From positions 1-7,423 of the forward strand of contig CAXTLC010000121.1 in NCBI GenBank assembly GCA_964245075.1: 7,423 nt of DNA. The letters run 5' to 3'. The stretch is from LMUY01 sp964245075. Lineage in GTDB: Bacteria; Pseudomonadota; Alphaproteobacteria; Acetobacterales; Acetobacteraceae. This document shows positions 1 through 7,200 of the stretch, in pieces. The notes below the pieces were generated by a model that was not told the origin of the DNA, searched no databases, and was given only the letters and a program-made list of their open reading frames with translations. Position 1 is the first letter of the stretch; every line of letters begins with the position of its first letter. A program made the translations under genes and the position numbers.

Positions 1-944
1 ACCAATATCCCTGAGTTGAATCCCGCGGCCACGTTGCTGCCGATTAGAGAGAACCTTGCCTGCTCCTCGAGAAATGCGGTTCTTACAAATTGGGGGCTTA
101 TTTGTATCGGAAGCATTGAGCGCGTGATCCCGATCTGCTGGAGGCCGTCTCTTGCCTTGGCGGCCCACCTAACACCAGCTCGGTCGGCCACGTCGTTACG
201 GTCATATGCGTCAAACATCATCCAGTCGCGTGACGCGCCACCGACTTGGCGACGAATGATCCGCCGGCGCCAATGGTTCCTGCTTCTCGTCATATAGTGG
301 TGCAGGCGCCAGTCTCCGTCGACGATGGTGCCCGGTGCGACCACACCGGGCTGTAGCCAATCGACCACCTTCCCATTGAGATCGACCGCGGGATCGCCGG
401 TCATGGCAAAATGCGGGTTCAGGATTTCTGTCACGCGCTCCGGCCGACAGAACATCTTGACGTGCTGGTTCGGTCCGAAGTCCAGAGGGGCTCGCCGATC
501 AAAGGCGGTTAGCACCAGTTGCCCGGCCGTCTCCTCGTGCCCCCTGCTTCCGAAAATCCTCCAGTTGACTACGAAGGCGCTGTGCCGCTCGTGTCGATCG
601 AGGAGATCGCCGATCTTTCCGTCCAGGGCGGGCGGGAGAAGGAACTCGTCGGCATCGACCGTGAACAGCCAGTCGACGCACCCCGCAAGGCGCTTGCATG
701 CGTCCGCGTAGGCTGCGACTTGACGTGTCCTGCCCTGCAGTGCGGTTGCCGAAGGGTCCCAGGGGTGCACGATAAGGGGGTACGACCGCGACAGGCGGGC
801 CAGCAGCTCGCCCGTGCCGTCCGTCGACGCATTGTCGTACACGTGGATCTGGTCGAAGCCGATCCTGGCGTAGTGGTCGACCCACTCCGCAAGGTCGGCG
901 ACCTCGTCCTTGACGATCAGGCACGCCGCCGCGGTCTGGGTCAT
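1..944 (-). CDS. Glycosyltransferase family 2 (Glyco_tranf_2_4-like), 3' end outside the window
   Basis: This is probably a cytoplasmic or membrane-associated enzyme that moves a sugar from a nucleotide-sugar onto a surface glycan; donor and acceptor cannot be read from the sequence. The frame is open for 314 codons from the ATG at 944 to the left edge with no stop, so the C-terminus is missing. Residues 8-14 (CLIVKDE) form the first beta strand. Residues 37-44 (DNASTDGT) form the nucleotide-binding loop. Residues 97-101 (DADEF) contain the metal-binding DxD. Later conserved blocks are FDRRAPLDFGPNQHVKMFCRPER and LHHYMTRSRNHW. These match the PF13704-type GT-A fold as I know it. The first 102 residues align without gaps to the N-terminus of the glycosyltransferase at 4203, and similarity continues to about residue 230. 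An AGGAAG ribosome site lies two bases before the start, and the paralogue begins at the equivalent codon. Codon use becomes AT-richer beyond residue 277. Confidence 0.9.
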   Translation of the reverse strand, partial: MTQTAAACLIVKDEVADLAEWVDHYARIGFDQIHVYDNASTDGTGELLARLSRSYPLIVHPWDPSATALQGRTRQVAAYADACKRLAGCVDWLFTVDADEFLLPPALDGKIGDLLDRHERHSAFVVNWRIFGSRGHEETAGQLVLTAFDRRAPLDFGPNQHVKMFCRPERVTEILNPHFAMTGDPAVDLNGKVVDWLQPGVVAPGTIVDGDWRLHHYMTRSRNHWRRRIIRRQVGGASRDWMMFDAYDRNDVADRAGVRWAAKARDGLQQIGITRSMLPIQISPQFVRTAFLEEQARFSLIGSNVAAGFNSGIL

Positions 945-946
945 CG

Positions 947-952
947 CTTCCT
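947..952 (-). promoter_or_regulatory. Ribosome binding site for the left glycosyltransferase
   Basis: The minus strand reads AGGAAG here, ending two bases before the ATG at 944. It supports this start, which also aligns with the start of the paralogue at 4203. The core AGGA is at usable spacing. Confidence 0.6.
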
Positions 953-1014
953 GTGATAGTTGTTCGCGGTGCAAGGGCGACGAGGCAGACTGTCATCGCA
1001 TTGTCACAAGTTAC

Positions 1015-1026
1015 GTTCTCAGATAC
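1015..1026 (-). promoter_or_regulatory. Candidate upstream element GTATCTGAGAAC
   Basis: Read on the minus strand, this 12-mer lies 70 bases upstream of the ATG at 944. It matches 10 of 12 bases of GTACCTGAGAGC at 4117-4128, which lies 74 bases upstream of the paralogous glycosyltransferase start. It could be a shared regulatory site, a remnant of the duplication, or chance. No transcription factor can be assigned. Confidence 0.25.
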
Positions 1027-1048
1027 AAGCTTAGGTTGTTTTTCTCTG

Positions 1049-1060
1049 GGATAATTATCC
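1049..1060. repeat. Perfect 12-base palindrome GGATAATTATCC
   Basis: The sequence equals its own reverse complement over 12 bases and sits in the AT-rich part of a divergent intergenic region, 104 bases upstream of the minus-strand glycosyltransferase start. This is a typical position for a repressor or activator operator. The other divergent region holds a related dyad with GATA/TATC half-sites at 4065-4076, with wider spacing. Confidence 0.35.
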
Positions 1061-1276
1061 AAAGGTTGTAGTGTGCGCCTGAACGCGCATGCTGCACCGC
1101 TACGGTCCTAGATGCCCCGTGGATGCCGGCCGACGAACGTGCCGGCTTAAGGCAAACCTGCCGCCTGGTGGTCGCGCCGCGGCGCGCCGGGGTGGCGCAA
1201 CCGGACAAAGCTTCACGACCCATGGCCGCGCGGACGGAAACCGTTAACCCCTCGCCTTTAGCCTGCCGCCCTCTCT

Positions 1277-1282
1277 GGAAAG
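1277..1282 (+). promoter_or_regulatory. Ribosome binding site that selects the ATG at 1292
   Basis: GGAAAG lies nine bases before the ATG at 1292. Two in-frame GTG codons (1286 and 1289) precede that ATG, but they would leave only three or six bases of spacing. This favours 1292 as the start. Confidence 0.5.
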
Positions 1283-1291
1283 ACGGTGGTG

Positions 1292-2999
1292 ATGTCCGGG
1301 ACTGGAACGCAGGCAGCCCATGTCTTCGTCGGAGGCATCGACGGCTTCGACGACCTGGCATCGCCCGCCGACACCACGCTGCTGCGCGCCACCGGCGTCG
1401 CCGGCCTCTACATGCATGCCGATGCGATGGCGGCTGCCTACAATGCCGGCCAGCTTCCGGCAATCGCCGCCGCCATGAGCGGCACAGGTCCGGGCGAGAT
1501 CGAGCTGGGGATTAACAATGTCGCCACCGGTTTCTTTGCCGGCTGGTGGAAGATCGTCTGCCTGGACAACGGCCTGCACCCGGACCGCGCCAACGTCGAT
1601 TGCGACTTCGCGGCGCCAGGCTTCACGGACGAGTGGCACGCCTACGTCGACGCTGCGCGCGCCGCCGGCATCGCGACTCTGGCGCCGATCTTCTCCCCGA
1701 ACGGTCCCGGCGCCTCGCTCGACGCGTTCGCCACCAACCCGGACTACACCTCGATACGAGAGGCAGCCGTATATGGCGGCGCGCTCTGCATCGACGCGCC
1801 CCCTGTCTTCTTCGCGGAGCGTGGCCAAGCCTACCAGACCTTCACCGAGCAGGAGATCGCGTGGGCGACGCAGCACGGGCTGCGGACCACCGTCATCCTC
1901 TCGCCCTACGGCGACGACGCCACCTTCCTGGCCGACACACAGGCCTTCGTGGGCCGCCTGGTCGCCGATCACGCGGTGCCGACGGAATGGGTGGTGGAGA
2001 ACTACACGCCCGGCGACACGGACGGCGTCGGCAGCGACACCCAGGCCAGCAGCATGGCCGGCGTGGCGCTGTGGGTGGCGCAGAACGCCCCGGTGACCGC
2101 CAGCGCCAGCCCGGCCGCGACACCGGCCNNNNNNNNNNNNNNNNNNNNNNNNNNNNNNNNNNNNNNNNNNNNNNNNNNNNNNNNNNNNNNNNNNNNNNNN
2201 NNNNNNNNNNNNNNNNNNNNNNNNNNNNCCGGCCGCGACACCGGCCACGACGCCGGCGTCGACCATCGTCACGGCGACAGCGGCGGCGCTGCCGGCTGGC
2301 CCGGCGTCCACGGCCGCGGCACAGGCAGGCGCCGCGGCCGTGGTGGCGGGCCCGCAGTATATCGTCACCCCCGTCGCGGGCAGCACCGCCGCCGCGTCGA
2401 GCGGACCGGCCACGACGATCTACAGCCAGGGCAGCGACACGATCGCCGCAGGCAGCGGCTTCGACGTCGTGTATGCGTCCGGACCTACCACCCAGGTCAC
2501 CGGCGGTCCCGGGCAGCTCCTGTTCGTCGGAGGGACCGGGTCCGCCACCGTGTCAGGCGGCACGGGACCGTGCGTCGTGTACGCCGACGCAGGCGGCGGC
2601 CTCTACACGGCGGGAACGGCGGGCGGCAGCATCCTCGTGGCTGGCGGGCCCGGGAGCACCCTCGCCGGCGCCGCGGACGGTGACGTGCTGTTCGGGGCGC
2701 CACTGGCCGACGACGTCGTGCTCAAGGCCGGCGGGGGTTCCGAGGTCCTGGTCGCCGGCGGCGGCACCACGACGCTCGCCGGCGGAAGCGGGAGCGCCGT
2801 CGAGTTCGCGGGCGCCGGCAAGGACACGTTCCTGGCGGGCGGCGGCAGCACGGATCAGATCGTCGGCCTCAAGCCCACGGACACCCTTGCCCTGTCGGGC
2901 ACGGCGGCCGTCCAGGGCACCCAGCACGGCGCCTGGGGAACGACGCTGCAGCTGACGGACGGCACGACCGTGATCCTGTTCGGCGTCCCGAGCCTGTAG
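1292..2999 (+). CDS. Secreted two-domain protein: unrecognised barrel-like N-terminal domain plus degenerate RTX-like C-terminal domain (contains an assembly gap)
   Basis: I do not recognise the family of the N-terminal domain (residues 1 to about 268). It alternates hydrophobic strands and helices in a way that suggests an alpha/beta barrel, with conserved features VFVGG, GLYMH, HPDRANVD, ARAAGIATLAPIFSPNG, HGLRTTVILSP, PTEWVVENY and ALWVAQNAPV. The same features occur in the paralogue at 3055-3957. The conserved acidic residues in IELG and EWVVE could be catalytic if this is a glycoside-hydrolase-like fold; that is inference. A Pro/Ala/Thr linker follows, interrupted by 100 Ns. After the gap come 256 residues in the frame starting at 2229: more linker, then a Gly-rich repeat region, and an ending (DTLALSG, LQLTDGTTVILFGV) resembling C-terminal type I secretion signals. 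There is no N-terminal signal peptide, which also fits type I export. As deposited, the reading frame changes across the 100 Ns, so the gap length is wrong. The stop is TAG at 2997. Confidence 0.8.
2111..2128 (+). repeat. 18-base direct repeat, left copy, abutting the gap
   Basis: These bases, encoding PAATPA in the gene's frame, end exactly where the N run starts. An identical copy begins exactly where it ends (2229-2246). Eighteen is a multiple of three and both copies are in codon register. Confidence 0.85.
2129..2228. other. Assembly gap of 100 Ns
   Basis: Exactly 100 Ns, a conventional placeholder length. The upstream frame ends on a codon boundary at 2128 and the downstream frame begins on one at 2229. 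An intact gene therefore needs a gap length divisible by three, which 100 is not. The identical 18-base flanks suggest either a collapsed Pro/Ala/Thr tandem repeat or two contig ends that overlap by 18 bases. Confidence 0.95.
2229..2246 (+). repeat. 18-base direct repeat, right copy, abutting the gap
   Basis: Identical to 2111-2128 and starting at the first base after the Ns. It encodes PAATPA and continues in frame into TTPASTIVTAT, so joining the two copies gives one uninterrupted linker. Confidence 0.85.
2400..2910 (+). repeat. Degenerate glycine-rich RTX-like beta-roll region within the secreted protein
   Basis: The protein here repeats short Gly-rich strands of roughly 8-10 residues, such as VTGGPGQLLFVGGTGSATV, LVAGGPGSTLAG and GAGKDTFLAGG. 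The rhythm is that of hemolysin-type calcium-binding repeats. However, the Asp of the GGxGxDxUx consensus is usually replaced by Ser, Thr or another residue; GAGKDTF is among the closest matches. A beta-roll or solenoid that binds little calcium is likely. Some divergence from the true RTX family is possible. Confidence 0.6.
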
Positions 3000-3054
3000 G
3001 GCCGGCTGGCCGTCCCAAGGCTGCCGGAGGATCGCGACAGCCGGGGGCGTACGC

Positions 3055-3957
3055 CTAGCGCGCGGCGACGGGCGCGTTCCGCGCGACCCAGAGCGCCACA
3101 GCATCCACCGTTCCCGCCTGCCCCTCTGGTCCGAGCGGATTGCCAGGGTGCGCCGGCGTGGAGGGATCGTCGTAGGTCTCCACCACCCACTCCGTCGGCA
3201 GCACCTTGTGGTCGACGAAGAACGCGACAAACCGCGTGGTGTCATCGAGGAAGGTCGAGGGCTTCCCCCAGGGCGAGATCACCACGCTCGCCCTGAGCCC
3301 GTGCGAGACGGCCCACGCCACCTTGGCGAGGTCGTGCTGGCGGTAGCCCTCCGAGCGTCCCCAGAAGTAGCCGGGCGGGCTGTCGACCCCGAGACCCCCG
3401 AGCTGCAGGCAGACCGACTTCATGAAGTCCCAGAAGGGATCGTTGAAGTCCATCGGCCAGTCGGTGCCGTTCGGGTCGGCGAACGGCGCGAGCGAGACGA
3501 TCCCGCTCGCGCGCGCGAGCGCGGCGTAGTCTGTCCAGTCTGTGAGGGACTGCGTCTTCCCGGACGGGTCCAGACCGTTGATGTTGGCGGCGGCCGGATG
3601 GAAGCCATGCCGGGTGAACAGCTTCGGATAGGCTTGGCCGAAGAACCCGACCGCGTCGGCGTGGCTGTACGCGTGCTCGCGCAACGGCAGGCCGAACTCC
3701 GCGACCATCGGTCCGGGAAACATCGCGGCCACGTCGCCACTGGCGCCGTCACGATCCATTTCCTCAGTGGACAATTCGTGGAGGTAGAGGCCGACGCGAC
3801 CGCTGGCCCGCAGCTCCGTGGTGGTGGAACCGCTCGCAAGCGTGTCGGGGGCGACCGTCCCGCCGACGAAGATCTCGGGCGGACGGGTGGCGGCACGGAC
3901 GGAGGTCGCCGAGGCCAGAAGCATGAGGCACACCAAAGAAAAAACGTAAAGCCGCAT
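3055..3957 (-). CDS. Sec-exported single-domain paralogue of the 1292-2999 N-terminal domain, function unknown
   Basis: This is a 300-residue protein. Residues 1-22 are a Sec signal peptide (MRLY, then the hydrophobic stretch VFSLVCLMLLASA) with likely cleavage after VRA at 22; no lipobox is seen. The mature part matches the N-terminal domain of the gene at 1292 from IFVGG to ALWVARNAPV. Shared blocks include LAS..TT.LRA.G..GLYLH, G.HP..ANI, W..Y...ARA.GI..LAP...PNG, DSPPGYFWGR, HGLRASVVISP and PTEWVVETY. The protein ends directly after this domain, with no linker or RTX tail. It should act in the periplasm or outside the cell. I do not recognise the family; a barrel fold acting on glycans is inference. 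An in-frame ATG at 4002 would add 15 residues, but 3957 puts the signal peptide at the N-terminus and has GGAG (3968-3971) ten bases upstream. The gene converges on the one at 1292 with 55 bases between stop codons. Confidence 0.85.
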   Translation of the reverse strand: MRLYVFSLVCLMLLASATSVRAATRPPEIFVGGTVAPDTLASGSTTTELRASGRVGLYLHELSTEEMDRDGASGDVAAMFPGPMVAEFGLPLREHAYSHADAVGFFGQAYPKLFTRHGFHPAAANINGLDPSGKTQSLTDWTDYAALARASGIVSLAPFADPNGTDWPMDFNDPFWDFMKSVCLQLGGLGVDSPPGYFWGRSEGYRQHDLAKVAWAVSHGLRASVVISPWGKPSTFLDDTTRFVAFFVDHKVLPTEWVVETYDDPSTPAHPGNPLGPEGQAGTVDAVALWVARNAPVAAR

Positions 3958-4064
3958 AGGGCAGGAACTCCAACCACTCCAGGTCCATCGTGACACCATC
4001 ATAACATTGCCCTAGGTTGTGGCCATGTTCCATGGGGTTTCTTGGGGTTGAAGTCAGCCACGGA

Positions 4065-4076
4065 GATACCCGTATC
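4065..4076. repeat. Dyad GATAC-CC-GTATC
   Basis: Perfect five-base inverted arms separated by two bases, lying 126 bases upstream of the glycosyltransferase start at 4203. With the palindrome at 1049-1060 it shares GATA/TATC half-sites, although the spacing between half-sites differs (two bases there, four here). It is a possible operator. Confidence 0.3.
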
Positions 4077-4113
4077 ATTTTGAGAGACGTGAAGGATCTG
4101 ATTGGCCGAGGCG

Positions 4114-4144
4114 CGAGTACCTGAGAGCAAGGTGACCGAGTACC
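4114..4144 (+). repeat. Direct repeat of CGAGTACC, start-to-start 23 bases
   Basis: CGAGTACC occurs at 4114-4121 and again at 4137-4144. The 23-base period places both copies on roughly the same face of the helix, as in a tandem operator. The first copy overlaps the 12-base element at 4117-4128 (GTACCTGAGAGC), which is similar to one upstream of the paralogous glycosyltransferase. Confidence 0.3.
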
Positions 4145-4202
4145 CCAAGACAGCGAATTTACGGCATTCAATGAAGAATGAAGGATCGGGCTGGACAGGA
4201 TG

Positions 4203-7200
4203 ATGACGATCTCCGCCGCGACGTGCCTGATCGTCAAGAACGAGATTAACGACATTGCGGAGTGGGTCGACCACTACGCCGGCCTTGGGTTTAAGATCCT
4301 GCTGGTCTACGACGATGGCTCGACCGATGGCACGGTGGAGTTGCTGGAGCAGTTGGCGGCGCACTACCCGATCCACCTCGTCAGGTGGAACCCCGACGAG
4401 GAGCAGCTTGCCGGCCGCGGCCGGCAGATGGCGGCCTACGGGGATGCCTGCTTCCATTGGGCCGGCAAGGTTGACTGGATCTTCTTCGTCGACAGCGACG
4501 AGTTCCTGATCCCTCCCGACGACGGCAGCACGCTGCCCGACCTCCTGCTAAGCCACGAAGATCACGACGCCTTCGTGCTGAACTGGCGGCTGTTCGGGTC
4601 GGGGGGGCTGGACCAAGCCGACGGCCGGCTGGTCATGGAGGCGTTCGACAGGCGGGCTCCGCTGGATTTCGGGCCCAACCGCCACGTCAAGATGTTCTGC
4701 CGCCCGGAGAGGGCGCTAGAGGTCGTAAATCCCCATTTCGTGGAGACAGGGTCGCCGGTCTGGACCACCTCCGGCGAGGTGGTCGCGTGGGGAGACCAGC
4801 CGGGGATCACCAAGGGTCATCCTGGCGAGACCGACGGATGGACCCTGCACCACTACTTCACCCGCAGCCGACGGCACTGGCAGCGCCGCATCGAGCGCCG
4901 GCACAGCGACGGCACCGTGCGGGACTGGGATACTTTCGCCCAGTACGACCAGAACGGCATCATCGACCTGCACGCGATCCGATGCGCGGCCGCCGTGCAG
5001 AAGCGTCTCGCCGCCTTCGGCATCGAGAAGGCGGCCGTGCCGCAACAAGCTGGCGGACCTGCTGGCGCCGGTGGCGCACAAGCAGCTTCCACGCCACCCA
5101 GCCCCGTTCTGGACGAGATCGTCTGCTTCCTCGACCAGTTTCAGGACGGAGTCGGGCTCGGATGGGCGTGTCACCGGCCCTCGCTGCCGACCTCGATCAC
5201 GCTGCAGGTCCACGTCGACGACAAGCACCTGCTCGCCGTCCTGTGCGACCTTTACCGGCCCGACGTCGAGAAGAACATCGGCCACGGCAAGGTGGGCTAC
5301 CACTTCGTCCTGCCGGAGCACTGCAAGGACGGCCAGCCGCACACACTGACGCTTCGGACCACCTCCGGCCAGATCGTGTCGATGGCTTCCAACGGCATGC
5401 TGACGCAGCACCGCGACTTCACCCTGTTCCGCAAGCCGGTGGTGCACAGCAATGTCGACGAGATGGACCAGAGCATACTCAAGGGCTGGGTCGTCGTCGC
5501 CGACGAGGCGAGGACAGCCCTGCTCGGCTCCTGCCAGGTGCGCGTGACCTGCGACGGCGACGAGATCGCCGTGGTCACCGCCAACCGCCCTCGGCCGGAC
5601 GTCGCGGCCGCGCTGGGATGCGACACCAACTGCGGCTTCTTCGTCCGGCTGCCCGACTCCTACCGGGCAACAAAGACGCGCGAGATCCGGTTCTTCATGC
5701 TGCCGGACGGCATCGAGCTGAACCGCAGCCCGCTGGCCGTCAACTTTGTCAACCAGGACCTCGCAATGCGCCTGGACGGCACGGTGGACGCGGTGCGCCG
5801 CATCGGCGCCGAACTCGACCTGCTGCGCAGCCAGCTCGAGGGGCTGCAGCCGCGCGAGGGATACGACATCGGCAGCTACGACCCCTGGGCCAGACTCTAC
5901 CTCCGCGAGCTGCAGGGCAGGATGGAGGCGGGCCGGCGCACGCACCCGCTCGAGCACTTGCCGCTGGTCTCGGTGGTGGTGCCGGTGTTCCGTCCGATCC
6001 TCGCGGAGTTCGTCGCGGCGGTGGACTCGGTGATCGCGCAGACCTACGAGCACTGGGAGCTGATCCTGGTGGACGACGGCAGCGGATCGGAAACCCTCGA
6101 CGCCCAGCTCGCGCGCTTTGCAGGCGAGGACAGGCGTATTCGCGTGCACCGGGCCGAGCGCAATCTGGGAATCGCCGGCGCCACCAACACGGCGCTCGGC
6201 ATGGCGGAAGGCCAGTGGGTGGTTTTCTTCGACCACGACGACCTCCTGGTGCCGCAGGCCCTGGAGTGCCTCATCCACGCCGCGGCCGAGACGGGGGCAA
6301 GACTGCTCTACTCGGACGAGGACAAGGTCGACGAGTTCGGCTTCTTCTCCGAGCCCGCGCTGAAGCCGGACTGGAGCTACCGGCTCCTGTTGGCGCAGAA
6401 CTACGTCAACCACCTGGTCATGGTCGATCGCCAAGCCTGCGAGGCGGCCGGCATGATATCGATTGGCTACGACGGCGCGCAGGACCACGACTTCCTCCTC
6501 AAGGTCTCGGAGATCGTGCCGCACGACAGGATCCTGCACGTGCCGGAAATCCTTTATCACTGGCGCAAGAGCGTGAACTCGACCGCGTCGTCGGGATCGG
6601 TGAAGAGCTACGCGGTTGAGGCGGGGCGGCGCGCGATCCACGACCACCTGGCAAGGCGTGGGCTGGATGCGAAGGTCACCAGCGTGCGCGGCTACACCAT
6701 GTTCCGCATCCAGTGGGCGCCACAGGCGACTCCAAGCGTTGCCATCATCATCCCGTTCAAGGATCGGGCCTCGATGACACAGCGGTGCATCGACACGCTT
6801 CTTGCAACCACCGCCTATCCGAACTTCTCGATCCTCCTGGTCGACAACGACAGCGTCGAGCAGGAGACAATCGACTTCATGGCATGGGCGGCCGCGCTGC
6901 CGCAGGTTCGGGTGCTCCATGTGCGCGAGGAGTTCAACTACTCGCGGCTCAACAACCTGGCGATCGCGAACTGCGACAGCGACATGGTCGTGCTCATGAA
7001 CAACGACTTGTTCGTGCTAGAGGATGACTGGCTTGGCACCCTGGTCAACGAGGCGCTTGCCGCGGACGACGTGGGGGCGGTCGGAGGCAAGTTCCTCTAC
7101 GAGGAGCGCACCGTTCAGCATGCGGGTGTCCTTCTGGGCATGGGCGGTGTGGCGGGACACACGTTCCACCGGGAAAGCGAGACCAGCACCGGCTATTCCA

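Larger units (their letters stand above)
945..1291. other. Divergent intergenic region between the left glycosyltransferase and the RTX-tailed protein
   Basis: These 347 bases hold no convincing gene; open frames here have poor codon use and are shadows. The left part (about 1010-1070) is clearly AT-richer than the surroundings and contains a perfect 12-base palindrome (1049-1060) and the 12-base element at 1015-1026. It is the likeliest place for the promoter of the minus-strand glycosyltransferase. The right part (1076-1276) is GC-rich. I could not pick out a confident -35/-10 pair on either strand, nor a terminator. Confidence 0.6.
3958..4202. other. Divergent intergenic region between the Sec-exported protein and the giant glycosyltransferase
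   Basis: These 245 bases hold no supported gene. They are less GC-rich than the coding sequence and contain a dyad at 4065-4076, the 12-base element at 4117-4128, and a direct repeat of CGAGTACC (4114-4121 and 4137-4144). Promoters for both flanking genes are expected here, but no clear -35/-10 pair could be chosen. Confidence 0.55.

Noticed and set aside
1173..1186. 14-base perfect palindrome CGCGCCGCGGCGCG upstream of 1292
   Set aside because: It is made only of G and C in a very GC-rich stretch, where such self-complementarity arises easily, and nothing comparable occurs upstream of the paralogue.
1123..1515. Possible small gene at the right side of the first divergent region
   Set aside because: Its codon use is poor, it lacks a ribosome site, and it runs deep into the 1292 gene in another frame.
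2129..2228. Treating the N run as a real 100-base spacer and splitting the gene into two
   Set aside because: The identical, codon-aligned 18-base flanks and the continuous Pro/Ala/Thr linker favour one gene with a placeholder gap.
1546..2955. Long plus-strand open frames overlapping the RTX-tailed protein in other frames
   Set aside because: They are Arg/Pro-rich shadow translations, and several exist only because the N run joins unrelated frames. The chosen frames carry the paralogy with 3055-3957 and the RTX-like repeats.
3000..3054. Bidirectional terminator between the convergent genes
   Set aside because: GGCTG (3019-3023) can pair with CAGCC (3038-3042), but the loop is 14 bases and there is no T tract on either strand. 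This is too weak to call.
3958..4002. Start of the Sec-exported protein at the upstream ATG (4002)
   Set aside because: This would put a Trp- and Ser-rich stretch (VSRWTWSGWSS) before the signal peptide. The start at 3957 gives a normal signal peptide and has a GGAG at usable distance.
4716..6920. A 734-residue open frame on the minus strand opposite the giant glycosyltransferase
   Set aside because: It is the antisense shadow of GC-rich coding sequence. The plus strand carries clear GT motifs throughout, while the minus-strand protein has no recognisable domain and is rich in Arg, Val and His.
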